This document shows, in pieces, positions 43,567-52,791 of a DNA stretch of 64,000 bases. The position numbers and the translations under genes are program-made. The notes under the pieces are model-generated. The model saw nothing but the letters and a program-made list of their open reading frames with translations. It had not been told where the DNA came from and did no database searches. This stretch comes from Zeugodacus cucurbitae (taxonomy: Eukaryota > Arthropoda > Insecta > Diptera > Tephritidae): the NCBI RefSeq assembly GCF_028554725.1, contig NC_071671.1, positions 5,430,501-5,494,500 of the forward strand. The letters are read 5' to 3'. How positions within the stretch are numbered: the stretch's first letter is position 1; each line of letters starts with the position of its first letter.

Positions 43567-44331
43567 ATGTTTCGCTTCGTAGCAATTTTTGCGCTTTGCA
43601 GCGTCGCCTTCGGCGAAATCCTTGTAAACGATTTCAATGGACGCATTGTTAATGGTGAGGAAACCAACATACAGGCACATCCCTACCAAATCTCATTGCA
43701 AACCAAGAGTGGACATTTCTGCGGTGGCAGCATTATCAATAAGGATACCGTCGTGACGGCAGCACATTGCCTGCAAACTAATACGGCCGATCAGTTGCAA
43801 GTGCGTTTGGGTTCAACCAGTCACAAGACGGGTGGTAAATTGGTGAAAGTTCGCGCCTTCTACGCACACCCCGGTTACAATAAGGAACAACGACAAAACG
43901 ATGTTGCCATCGTGAAATTGGCCGAACCCGTAGCCGAGTCGGCGAGCATACGTTACATTGATTTGGCGCAGACTTCACCAGTAACTGGTACGTCCGCAGT
44001 TGTTAGTGGTTGGGGCGCCAAGTGCTTCTTCTGGTGCGTTTCATTACCCACTGCATTGCAAAAGGTCGACGTTAGCATTGTGTCACGCTCAGATTGTGCC
44101 TCTAAAAATTACAAATATGGCAGTTCAAAGATATTGTCAACAATGTTGTGTGCTTATGAAGAGAAGAAGGATGCTTGCCAGGGTGACTCTGGCGGTCCAT
44201 TGGCGGCTGACGGCAAGCTGGTCGGTGTCGTATCCTGGGGCAATGGTTGCGCTAAGGCGGGCTATCCAGGTGTTTATGCCGATGTGGCTGAGCTACGCCC
44301 TTGGATTTTGGACATTACTCGCAATTTATAA
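43567..44331 (+). CDS. Trypsin T7 (autolysis-loop cysteine-pair group)
   Basis: Intronless, 254 aa, ATG at 43567, signal peptide MFRFVAIFALCSVAFG. Activation NGR|IVNG at Arg26. Triad intact (TAAHC, QNDVAIV, CQGDSGGPL), Asp189 (KKDAC), SWGNGC/YPGVY. Extra cysteines in GAKCFFWCVSL. It is closest to T8 and T6 by eye. Predicted secreted Lys/Arg-specific gut protease. Confidence 0.95.
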   Translation: MFRFVAIFALCSVAFGEILVNDFNGRIVNGEETNIQAHPYQISLQTKSGHFCGGSIINKDTVVTAAHCLQTNTADQLQVRLGSTSHKTGGKLVKVRAFYAHPGYNKEQRQNDVAIVKLAEPVAESASIRYIDLAQTSPVTGTSAVVSGWGAKCFFWCVSLPTALQKVDVSIVSRSDCASKNYKYGSSKILSTMLCAYEEKKDACQGDSGGPLAADGKLVGVVSWGNGCAKAGYPGVYADVAELRPWILDITRNL

Positions 44332-45160
44332 ACTGTGCACGATTAATGGGCACTGATGGGTAAAATAAATATATAAATGTTTGTATACTGTCACTATCTA
44401 CTCGTACCTTAAACAGTTTGTGACTTTCGCTGCTTTAATAAAATATGAAATGATGAATATATACATATAATGTTTTATTTTGACAATGTGTATACATATA
44501 TGTATGTATGTACAAACTTTTACTCGGTAGTACTACTCGTATTAGTACCGTTCTTATCTAGTAACGGTTAACGGGTTTCTTATTTCAGTATGTAAGTACG
44601 AACTTGTATATACATATGTATATAATATACTATTCGTATTAGCAAACTGCTCTAGTGCTAAGTTCCGTGCTTGCTCGTCCAAATTCGTATTCTTATCTCG
44701 TACCGTTCAACGGTATATTCAAAAAGTTAGTCAGTTGTCCAATAGCCGCCGCTATTTAACTAATATCAGTGTCATAAATAATTCTGCAATTGAAATGTTG
44801 ATTAATTTCGTAATTATAATAAACTGTGTAACAAATTTTTCCTGCATTATGATACTATCAATGGCCCGAAAGCATTTTTGAAATAAAAAAATTCTTGGTT
44901 AAAACTTTTTGAAGCCTCAGTTTACTAGAGAAGATGCTTATGAAAGGGATTCCCTATAACTTTTTCGATTTATTTTTTGTTGTGCAGTTGATGTTTTTGC
45001 GTTTTTTTTTTTCGCCTAGTTGCATTCTATCCAATATTATATGCTCACTAAATTTTGCTGATATATCTCACACATTAACCGATATATATGGTATAAAGTC
45101 CAATGAAAGTTCGATTTCACTCATTTTTGGCACGGAGATATATTATTAGAAAAAAAATAT
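44332..45160. other. Spacer, no gene seen
   Basis: AT-rich, with short TATG/TACA microsatellite runs at 44455-44620. No gene supported. Confidence 0.4.
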
Positions 45161-45545
45161 TCCCTCTGAATTTCTACAAAATATCTGAGGGACTTATCTA
45201 TATTTTCGATAAAAAAAGAGGTCCTCATGTTCGATATTTGGGGCCTTGAAAGCCTAGGGCTATGGTCACACTATAAATTCAGTATTTGAGCAAAGTTCTG
45301 TTCCTATATGTTCACTAGTGCTTACCTTATATATTGTAAAGTAAACGAATCAGATCGACTTTAAAGTTCTGGTATATGGAAAGTAGGCGTGGTTCTAAAC
45401 CGATTTGGCCCATTTGCAAAACATATCAGTGGGATGCCAGGAAACTTTGATGAACCGAATTTCATTGAAATTGGTTGAGTAGGTTCGGAGAAATGGTTTT
45501 TAACCCATAAGTACGCAGAGCCACGCCCATTTATAATATTGTATT
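45161..45545 (-). repeat. Diverged interspersed repeat related to family A
   Basis: Carries the same sentences as family A in the opposite orientation and strongly mutated: AGTTCTGGTATATGGAAAGT, AGGCGTGGTTCTAAACCGAT, TTTCATTGAAATTGGTTGAG and AACCCATAAGTACGC, then GCCACGCCCATTT. It represents an older insertion. Confidence 0.65.
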
Positions 45546-45653
45546 ATATCTAGAGGCAATGTCTACTCTATCGTGTAAACATACTCTCTGCTCTAAAATA
45601 TTCCGTGTAATATTTGATAGTATAGTAAGATAGTATAGATAAGATATAGGGTA

Positions 45654-45737
45654 TCGAAAATCGTTGAAAATGTTTTTCTCGAATTAAGGTAATGGGAGCC
45701 ACCTAATTTCGAGAAAAACATTTTCAACGATTTTCGA
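45654..45737. repeat. Near-perfect 37-bp inverted repeat (hairpin)
   Basis: The left arm (45654-45690) begins TCGAAAATCGTTGAAAATGT and continues TTTTCTCGAATTAAGGT. The right arm (45701-45737) is its reverse complement apart from about two positions. The loop is 10 nt (AATGGGAGCC). The transcript would fold into a stable stem. It could be a foldback transposon remnant or a small-RNA source. Confidence 0.8.
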
Positions 45738-46124
45738 AAGCCTATACCAGCTGGTAAAAACTTTTTCATATATTTCTAAGAAAGAAAAGCGTTTTTATGG
45801 GAACCATTTTTAAAACAAGATTTATGTGCTCCCTAGTATAAGAAATATTTAACTACCAACTGTCTGTTGTGTTCTTTAACAATTCATCTCTTAATCAGTC
45901 AAATCAAATGTATATTTTGTCATAATTCCAAATTTTATACATTTCTCTTGACCTGGAAAAACCGAATGCCTAAAATGCAAATTCATAATGTCTCTGATAA
46001 AAACGTCATGAAATACGAGCGTTGAAAATATCGGGCGCTTTGACAATGCTATCGAACGGCGAGGATTAAAATGTCAAAAGACGCTTACTTCGACAATATA
46101 CCCTACCGCACTCATATTCAACAC

Positions 46125-46132
46125 TATATAAA
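46125..46132 (+). promoter_or_regulatory. TATA box of T8
   Basis: TATATAAA, 49 bp before the T8 start codon. Confidence 0.7.
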
Positions 46133-46173
46133 GTTTTTGCGATTCTACACAGACTTCAGTCAAAGTTTTGAAA

Positions 46174-46938
46174 ATGTTTCGACTGGTAGCCTTATTCGCT
46201 TTCGTTAGCGTGGCCTTTGGTGCCTCTCTACCCGATGATTTGGATGGACGCATTGTTAATGGTGTAGACACCACCATTGAAGAGCATCCTTATCAAGTGT
46301 CATTGCAAACTGTTGGCGGTGGACACTTTTGCGGTGGTAGCATTATCAATGAGGACACCATCGTCACTGCGGCGCATTGCTTGCAAGACTACACAGCAAG
46401 ACAAATGCGTGTTCGTTTGGGCTCAACCAATTACAAATACGGCGGTGAGTTGGTTGCTGTACGCGCTTTCGCTTTCCATCCCGGCTACAATGATGAGACA
46501 ATGGTTAATGATATCGGTATCATACGTTTGGCTTCGCCAGTGCGTCAATCTGGTAAGATACAGTACATAAGTTTGGCACGCAGCACTCCAAAAACCGGCA
46601 CAACAGCTATTGTCAGTGGTTGGGGTAGCAAATGCTATCTCTATTGCCCAACCTTGCCGACAACATTGCAAGAGATCTATGTGGATATTGTGGATAGACA
46701 TACGTGCGCCTCCAGTGAGTACAAATATGGTGCGGAGATTTTGGATACCATGGTCTGTGGTTATGCTTTGGATAAGGATTCCTGTCAAGGTGACTCCGGT
46801 GGTCCACTTGTGGCTGATAATAAATTGGTCGGTGTGGTGTCTTGGGGCAAAGGTTGCGCCAAAGCTGGCTATCCTGGCGTATACTCAGATGTGGCTTCTC
46901 TCGTCTCATGGGTTGATGCAGCTGTTGCTTCAATTTAA
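46174..46938 (+). CDS. Trypsin T8 (autolysis-loop cysteine-pair group)
   Basis: Intronless, 254 aa, ATG at 46174, signal peptide MFRLVALFAFVSVAFGAS. Activation DGR|IVNG. Triad intact (TAAHC, VNDIGII, CQGDSGGPL), Asp189 (DKDSC), SWGKGC/YPGVY. The extra cysteine pair is in GSKCYLYCPTL. Likely a close paralogue of T7 and T9. PolyA signal AATAAA near 46962. Confidence 0.95.
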   Translation: MFRLVALFAFVSVAFGASLPDDLDGRIVNGVDTTIEEHPYQVSLQTVGGGHFCGGSIINEDTIVTAAHCLQDYTARQMRVRLGSTNYKYGGELVAVRAFAFHPGYNDETMVNDIGIIRLASPVRQSGKIQYISLARSTPKTGTTAIVSGWGSKCYLYCPTLPTTLQEIYVDIVDRHTCASSEYKYGAEILDTMVCGYALDKDSCQGDSGGPLVADNKLVGVVSWGKGCAKAGYPGVYSDVASLVSWVDAAVASI

Positions 46939-47527
46939 ATAGTTTCAGTAAAATAAGAATAATAAAAACGTGTGAGAGTCATTATGTTTGTGTTCGTTTT
47001 ATTTGGTAATGCCTGTGGTTTATGTTGATATTGGGTTCGTTTCATACAGTAATATAATGCGAGGGCTGTAGGCCCACACGAATTTTCATGGACTCTCAGA
47101 GCTTTCTAGTTTAATTTGCAATCATTGATTTTTATTTTCGAAAATATTTTAAATTCTTCGAACTAAAACTTAACTTCTCCGAGACTATCCGACTCTCACA
47201 GGATACTGCGTACTCGGAGGATTCCACTCCTTGTTAGATCTGTGATTAGATCTGATTCCAAGTACATAAAAGCTTTCCGTGATAGACACGAAAATTATTT
47301 CACTCGTGTTTCTATTGCAACTACATTTATTTGAGTTTCTTAGAGTATATCTTTACTGGGTTTTATATAGAGGAGAGCAATTCTTGAATGTCATTTAATT
47401 TCTGGCCTGCATTAAAGCCATTAATTTACAACTTTCATCCGTCGTCGCACGACCGCGTTGATAAAATAGACATTTTTATAAGCTCCATTGCACAACGTTA
47501 TCTTATTGTGCAATCAAAATCTGAAAC
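46939..47527. other. Spacer upstream of T9
   Basis: No gene seen. GATA-type motifs (TTGATAAAATA near 47459, TTATCTTA near 47500) precede the TATA box of T9. Confidence 0.4.
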
Positions 47528-47535
47528 TATAAATA
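47528..47535 (+). promoter_or_regulatory. TATA box of T9
   Basis: TATAAATA, 47 bp before the T9 start codon. Confidence 0.7.
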
Positions 47536-47574
47536 TTGATCCCCAAACGTAACGGATTTTAGTAAAGCAAAACA

Positions 47575-48339
47575 ATGCTACGCCTTACACTACTTTGTGC
47601 ATTCCTCGGCACTGGATACGGTGCTTACATGTCCAGCGAACTGGCTGGACGTATTGTTGGTGGAGTCGCTACTACCATTGAGGCGCATCCTTATCAAGTT
47701 TCGCTCTCCACGAAGTTGGGTGGACACTTTTGTGGCGGTAGCCTGATAGCGGCCGATATTGTCGTTACTGCCGCTCACTGCTTGCAGAGTTTCAAAGCCT
47801 CAAGTATACGTGTACGCGCAGGCGCCACCAATAATAAGAAAGATGGTGTAATTATTAAAGTTGCGGCTGCTAAATATCATCCGGGCTATAATCCCAGTAC
47901 AATTGAGAATGATGTGGGTATACTGAAATTAGCGACGCCAATAGAGGAATCGGAGAGTGTCGGTTACATAGAATTGGCTGAGACGACACCATCTACCGGC
48001 ACGCCAGCTGTAGTGACAGGTTGGGGTACCAAATGTTTTAGCTACTGCTTGATACCGCCCACCACTTTACAAGCGGTCGAGCTGGAGATTGTGCAGCGTG
48101 CAGATTGTGCGTCGAGTGCATACAAGTATGGTGACAAAATCAAGGAGAGTATGGTGTGTGCTTATGCTTTGAAGAAGGACTCGTGTCAGGGTGATTCGGG
48201 TGGCCCTTTGGTGGCAGAGGGTAAACTTGTCGGCATCGTTTCCTGGGGTTATGCGTGTGCTAAGAAAGGTTATCCGGGTGTTTATAGTGATGTTGCTACG
48301 CTTCGTGGTTGGATATTGCAGGCAATTACAGAAATTTGA
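47575..48339 (+). CDS. Trypsin T9 (autolysis-loop cysteine-pair group)
   Basis: Intronless, 254 aa, ATG at 47575, signal peptide MLRLTLLCAFLGTGYGAY. Activation AGR|IVGG. Triad intact (TAAHC, ENDVGIL, CQGDSGGPL), Asp189 (KKDSC). The 216-220 loop reads SWGYACA, with Ala in place of the usual Gly219 at the pocket rim, which could reshape primary specificity. Extra cysteine pair GTKCFSYCLIP. The C-terminal core closely resembles T10 (YKYGD.IKE.MVCAYALKKD), marking T9-T10 as the closest pair. Confidence 0.94.
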   Translation: MLRLTLLCAFLGTGYGAYMSSELAGRIVGGVATTIEAHPYQVSLSTKLGGHFCGGSLIAADIVVTAAHCLQSFKASSIRVRAGATNNKKDGVIIKVAAAKYHPGYNPSTIENDVGILKLATPIEESESVGYIELAETTPSTGTPAVVTGWGTKCFSYCLIPPTTLQAVELEIVQRADCASSAYKYGDKIKESMVCAYALKKDSCQGDSGGPLVAEGKLVGIVSWGYACAKKGYPGVYSDVATLRGWILQAITEI

Positions 48340-48586
48340 GATTAACTTAAGCAAGCGTTAAACTCTTAAATGGAATAAAGTATATTTTAGCAACAACAAA
48401 GGCTGATACTTTTATTGAACGTCATAAACGTGATATCAGTGCTCCTGGGAGTGACTATCCACACTTTTCTTTTTATCCGTACGCTTTTTTATTAAGATTT
48501 ATGATTACTCTAGCAGACTGTGATTAACGTCATCGATTATTTGTTGTACTCGCGTGTTTCGCGTTTTCAGCATAAAAAGTTTTCGT

Positions 48587-48594
48587 TATAAAAA
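48587..48594 (+). promoter_or_regulatory. TATA box of T10
   Basis: TATAAAAA, 58 bp before the T10 start codon. Confidence 0.65.
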
Positions 48595-48644
48595 TCCATT
48601 CATATACTCCTTTTCGAACAGTTTACGTGAGACACTTCTCCACA

Positions 48645-49430
48645 ATGTATCGTTGTTTAGTTTTAGTTGCTCTACTGAGCTTAGCCCACGGCTATACCAT
48701 TCTTGATAAATTTAATGGACGTATTGTCGGCGGTGAGGACACCACTATTGAACAACATCCATACCAGGTCTCAATATGGATAGTTGAAGAGCAAGTGCAC
48801 TTCTGCGGTGGCAGTCTTATCAGTGAGAACTTAGTGCTCTCAGCCGCACATTGTCTGCTCGGCTTCGAACCATCAGAATTGCGTGTACGCTTGGGTTCAA
48901 CAAACTCCACCAATGGCGGTATCTTGGCCGAAATCGCACGCATAAAGACACACCCGGGTTTTAGCGCTGCTACCGCAATGAATGATATTGCTTTGTTGCG
49001 GTTGGCACAACCGGTGGTACAAACGAATAGCATACGCTATATTGAACTCGCTGATGAAGTACCACCAACTGGCACACCGGCTGTAGTCTCCGGTTGGGGT
49101 CTCAGGTGTAGCTATTGCCTTAAAACGCCTGTTACTTTACAAACTATTGATTTGGAGATTGTAACACGTGCAGATTGCGCCTCCGATACTTATAAGTATG
49201 GTGATCAAATCAAAGAAACTATGGTTTGTGCTTATGCATTGAAGAAGGATGCCTGCGATGGTGATTCGGGTGGTCCGCTGGTGGCTGAAGGCAAATTGAT
49301 TGGTGCTGTTTCGTGGTCAAAAGGCTGTGCCAAAAAGGATTATCCTGGTGTTTACGCTAGTATACCAGAACTACGTCAGTGGATATCCAGCGCTATTGAG
49401 GAGTTGGCCGGTGATGTTTCATATTTGTAA
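48645..49430 (+). CDS. Trypsin-like protease T10, altered pocket rim
   Basis: Intronless, 261 aa, ATG at 48645, signal peptide MYRCLVLVALLSLAHG. Activation NGR|IVGG. Triad present: SAAHC, MNDIALL, CDGDSGGPL. Asp189 is kept (KKDAC) but Gln192 is Asp and Gly216 is Ser (VSWSKGCA). Gly216 normally pairs with the substrate backbone, so specificity or rate may differ from trypsin. The extra cysteine pair is CSYC, one residue tighter than in T6-T9. There is a 9-residue C-terminal tail (EELAGDVSYL end). Confidence 0.93.
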   Translation: MYRCLVLVALLSLAHGYTILDKFNGRIVGGEDTTIEQHPYQVSIWIVEEQVHFCGGSLISENLVLSAAHCLLGFEPSELRVRLGSTNSTNGGILAEIARIKTHPGFSAATAMNDIALLRLAQPVVQTNSIRYIELADEVPPTGTPAVVSGWGLRCSYCLKTPVTLQTIDLEIVTRADCASDTYKYGDQIKETMVCAYALKKDACDGDSGGPLVAEGKLIGAVSWSKGCAKKDYPGVYASIPELRQWISSAIEELAGDVSYL

Positions 49431-50320
49431 AATTTTGGATTTGTTTAAAAAGTCAGTATATAAAAGTGTATATAAGTACTATAATATTACCTAAAATATT
49501 GACTATATGAAAAAAATTACAAATAATATTAAATCAGTATCTTCTTCGTTTCGGTTGGTTTATATAATATATGAAAATAATATTCTCGGACCATAACTTG
49601 TGTGTCTTCTTGCTAAAACTTTGAGCTACGCATCTTAAGTTTTAAGTAGTGTCGTTTTAGAACAGAGGTCTCTCAATTTTATTAAAATAAAATCAATTAC
49701 TTTAAGAATGTATATAAATTGAGCCACCCTAATCATACCAAACTCTCTCTCTCTTTCCCTCTCTCTCTCTATGTATACCTTTATCTCCAGTGCTTAGACG
49801 GTTTATGATCCTATGAATGTGTATACCGTTATACTACTGTTTATTAGCTTATTTTGGAGCAAAATTTATTGCCATAATCGATCAAAGACTAATCAACAGG
49901 CTTATACAATGAATTGGTATACAAAAAATATTTGCTACTTGAAAAGCAAAAATATCAACAGTGTAAGGAAAGAGCCAGCGTTCACCTAATTAATTACCGA
50001 TTACTTATTTACACTGCATAATTATGCATTTTATTAGTAATACATGTTTATATAGAGTTTCGAACTGCAATATAGGAAAATAGCTTGCTCACCGATTTAT
50101 CAGCAGTTAATAGTCGCGCATGTGCGATAACACAGTTATCGTAATAATAAATATTTTAGTGGTGTATAATCGCGCTGGGACGGGTTAAGGCCGAGATTAC
50201 CACAATATTTTATATGTTTATTATATGATATATAGAATGTGATATATAGACTGATACCGCAAATTTTTGTTTTAAATCTCACTCGAAATTGGCAAGATAT
50301 CTCCCTTTTGCTCGAATATG
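49431..50320. other. Spacer, no gene seen
   Basis: AT-rich T10 3' flank. It contains a CT-rich microsatellite at about 49741-49771. No gene. Confidence 0.4.
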
Positions 50321-50324
50321 TTTG

Positions 50325-51062
50325 CTAATAATATGTTATGCTAATATGTTTCCATCTAGACGGCAACTTCATAATACCCCCTCGTAGAACCCCCTCCTTA
50401 TTTGCGAAGAACTCTGACAGCCACTTTTCACAAGCCTCTTTTGAGTTCAACTTTACACCACCAAGGGCGTTCGCCATGGACAGGAACAGGTGGTAATCAC
50501 TTGGCGCTATGTGCGGGCATCCACCATGCGATAAAACCTCCCATTCGAACTTCCGTAACTTCTGACAAGTCGTCAACGAAGTGTGTGGTCTGGCTTTGTC
50601 CTGGTGGAACACTACATCCTTCCCGTTGGCCTATTCTGGACGCTTCTGGTCGATCGCCTGCTTCAAGCATATAGGAGCAGCTCATAGTGGATGATTTTGC
50701 ATCAAATCATGCGGCACCCAAACATCAAGCTTTTTTGTGTATCCAGCCTTCTGCAGATGGTTTAAAATGTTTTGGTGATTAACTCCCATCCTGGGCGACG
50801 TCACGAGATGCCACATGCCGGTCTAACTCGATGTTTTCCATGATTTGATCGGTATACGTCGTCACAGTTCTTCCGCCGGCTGGCTTATCCATGGTGTCGT
50901 TTTCACCCGCTCTGAATCGTCGACACCATTCCTCCGCAGTTCGAACTGATGGAGTACCATCCCCCAAAACAACATTAATATCACGGAACGTTTCTCTAGC
51001 GTATTTGCCTTTACGAAGGAAAACTTAAAAAAAGCGCGAATTTCGGCGTTAGTGAACTCCAT
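50325..51062 (-). pseudogene. Decayed mariner transposase (DD34D type)
   Basis: Minus-strand fragments in different frames read MEFTNAEIRAFFKFSFVKAN, then TAEEWCRRFRAGENDT and DKPAGGR (helix-turn-helix part), then HQDKARPHTSLTTCQKLRKF and HIAPSDYHLFLSM with FANKEGVLRGGI at the end. The last pieces correspond to the mariner HDNARPH..PDLAPSDYHLF catalytic region, where the second Asp is replaced (IAPSD). Several frameshifts make it non-functional. The younger Tc1/mariner element at 51122 inserted 60 bp upstream of its start. Confidence 0.88.
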
Positions 51063-51121
51063 GTTTACACGAATCTGTTGAACGTTTTGTAGGTTATGTC
51101 AAGACCTTTCAAAGATGTATA

Positions 51122-52427
51122 AAGGGTGATTTTTTAAGAGCTTGATAACTTTTTTAAAAAAAAAAACGCATAAAATTTGCAAAATCTCATCGGTTCTTTA
51201 TTTGAAACGTTAGATTGGTTCATGACATTTACTTTTTGAAGATAATTTCATTTAAATGTTGACCGCGGCTGCGTCTTAGGTGGTCCATTCGGAAAGTCCA
51301 ATTTTGGGCAACTTTTTCGAGCATTTCGGCCGGAATAGCCCGAATTTCTTCGGAAATGTTGTCTTCCAAAGCTGGAATAGTTGCTGGCTTATTTCTGTAG
51401 ACTTTAGACTTGACGTAGCCCCACAAAAAATAGTCTAAAGGCGTTAAATCGCATGATCTTGGTGGCCAACTTACGGGTCCATTTCTTGAGATGAATTGTT
51501 CTCCGAAGTTTTCCCTCAAAATGGCCATAGAATCGCGAGCTGTGTGGCATGTAGCGCCATCTTGTTGAAACCACATGTCAACCAAGTTCAGTTCTTCCAT
51601 TTTTGGCAACAAAAAGTTTGTTAGCATCGAACGATAGCGATCGCCATTCACCGTAACGTTGCGTCCAACAGCATCTTTGAAAAAATACGGTCCAATGATT
51701 CCACCAGCGTACAAACCACACCAAACAGTGCATTTTTCGGGATGCATGGGCAGTTCTTGAACGGCTTCTGGTTGCTCTTCACCCCAAATGCGGCAATTTT
51801 GCTTATTTACGTAGCCATTCAACCAGAAATGAGCCTCATCGCTGAACAAAATTTGTCGATAAAAAAGCGGATTTTCTGCCAACTTTTCTAGGGCCCATTC
51901 ACTGAAAATTCGACGTTGTGGCAGATCGTTCGGCTTCAGTTCTTGCACGAGCTGTATTTTATACGGTTTTACACCAAGATCTTTGCGTAAAATCTTCCAT
52001 GTGGTCGAATAACACAAACCCAATTGCTGCGAACGGCGACGAATCGATATTTCACGGTCTTCAGCCACACTCTCAGAAACAGACGCAATATTCTCTTCTG
52101 TACGCACTGTACGCATTCGTGTGGTTGGTTTAATGTCCAATAAAGTAAACTGAGTGCGAAACTTGGTCACAATCGCATTAATTGTTTGCTCACTTGGTCG
52201 ATTATGTAGACCATAAATCGGACGTAAAGCGCGAAACACATTTCGAACCGAACACTGATTTTGGTAATAAAATTCAATGATTTGCAAGCGTTGCTCGTTA
52301 GTAAGTCTATTCATGATGAAATGTCAAAGCATACTGAGCATCTTTCTCTTTGACACCATGTCTGAAATCCCACGTGATCTGTCAAATACTAATGCATGAA
52401 AATCCTAACCTCAAAAAAATCACCCGT
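51122..52427 (-). mobile_element. Complete Tc1/mariner-type DNA transposon
   Basis: 1,306 bp with flanking TA duplications (51120-51121 and 52428-52429). Terminal inverted repeats AAGGGTGATTTTTTAAGAGC (left) and ACGGGTGATTTTTTTGAGG (right, complement). It encodes one intact transposase. The copy at 21526-22458 is its internally deleted relative. Confidence 0.95.
51229..52314 (-). CDS. Tc1/mariner-superfamily transposase, intact
   Basis: 361 aa, one uninterrupted frame. The N-terminus carries helix-turn-helix domains (LTNEQRLQIIEFYYQNQCSV, then ISIRRRSQQLGLCYSTTWKI). The DDE-type core has its first Asp in FSDEAHFWLNGY, the second in WFQQDGATCHTARD and the third in PRSCDLTPLDYFLWG. By my count 36 residues separate the second and third, unlike the 34 of mariner. 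It catalyses cut-and-paste transposition into TA. An intact frame and two matching copies suggest recent activity. Nothing in the host sequence depends on it. Confidence 0.95.
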   Translation of the reverse strand: MNRLTNEQRLQIIEFYYQNQCSVRNVFRALRPIYGLHNRPSEQTINAIVTKFRTQFTLLDIKPTTRMRTVRTEENIASVSESVAEDREISIRRRSQQLGLCYSTTWKILRKDLGVKPYKIQLVQELKPNDLPQRRIFSEWALEKLAENPLFYRQILFSDEAHFWLNGYVNKQNCRIWGEEQPEAVQELPMHPEKCTVWCGLYAGGIIGPYFFKDAVGRNVTVNGDRYRSMLTNFLLPKMEELNLVDMWFQQDGATCHTARDSMAILRENFGEQFISRNGPVSWPPRSCDLTPLDYFLWGYVKSKVYRNKPATIPALEDNISEEIRAIPAEMLEKVAQNWTFRMDHLRRSRGQHLNEIIFKK

Positions 52428-52429
52428 TA

Positions 52430-52791
52430 GTATTGCCAGATTCGAGCTCTGTAGCGCTTTATACAAGCCGCGAAATACAAAAGACAAAAAGGAGGAAAGG
52501 AAATGTTTGCCAACCTAATATATAAGCTTCGAAGCATTTATAAATATATATTCTTTATAAATCGAATTGGTTACGAACCAATTGCCCTTATATTTAAGTT
52601 CCATAAGTCACATACAAATGCACTACGCAAAGAGCGATAAATTTATCAATTTTTATATGCAAAAATACACAACAATAAAATGATATCCGAATTTTAATAA
52701 CTACTCGAATATGAACTGTTAATTAGTCTACGTTAAGTGTCCATTGCAAGCATAGCACCTAGCACAGTTATTTAAAAAACACACCAATATC
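52430..52791. other. T11 upstream region
   Basis: Noncoding. The first ~70 bp (TTCGAGCTCTGTAGCGC region) may be the 5' end of the older mariner, split by the 51122 element. No canonical TATA box is seen before T11, only TTATTTAAAA at 52768. Confidence 0.4.
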
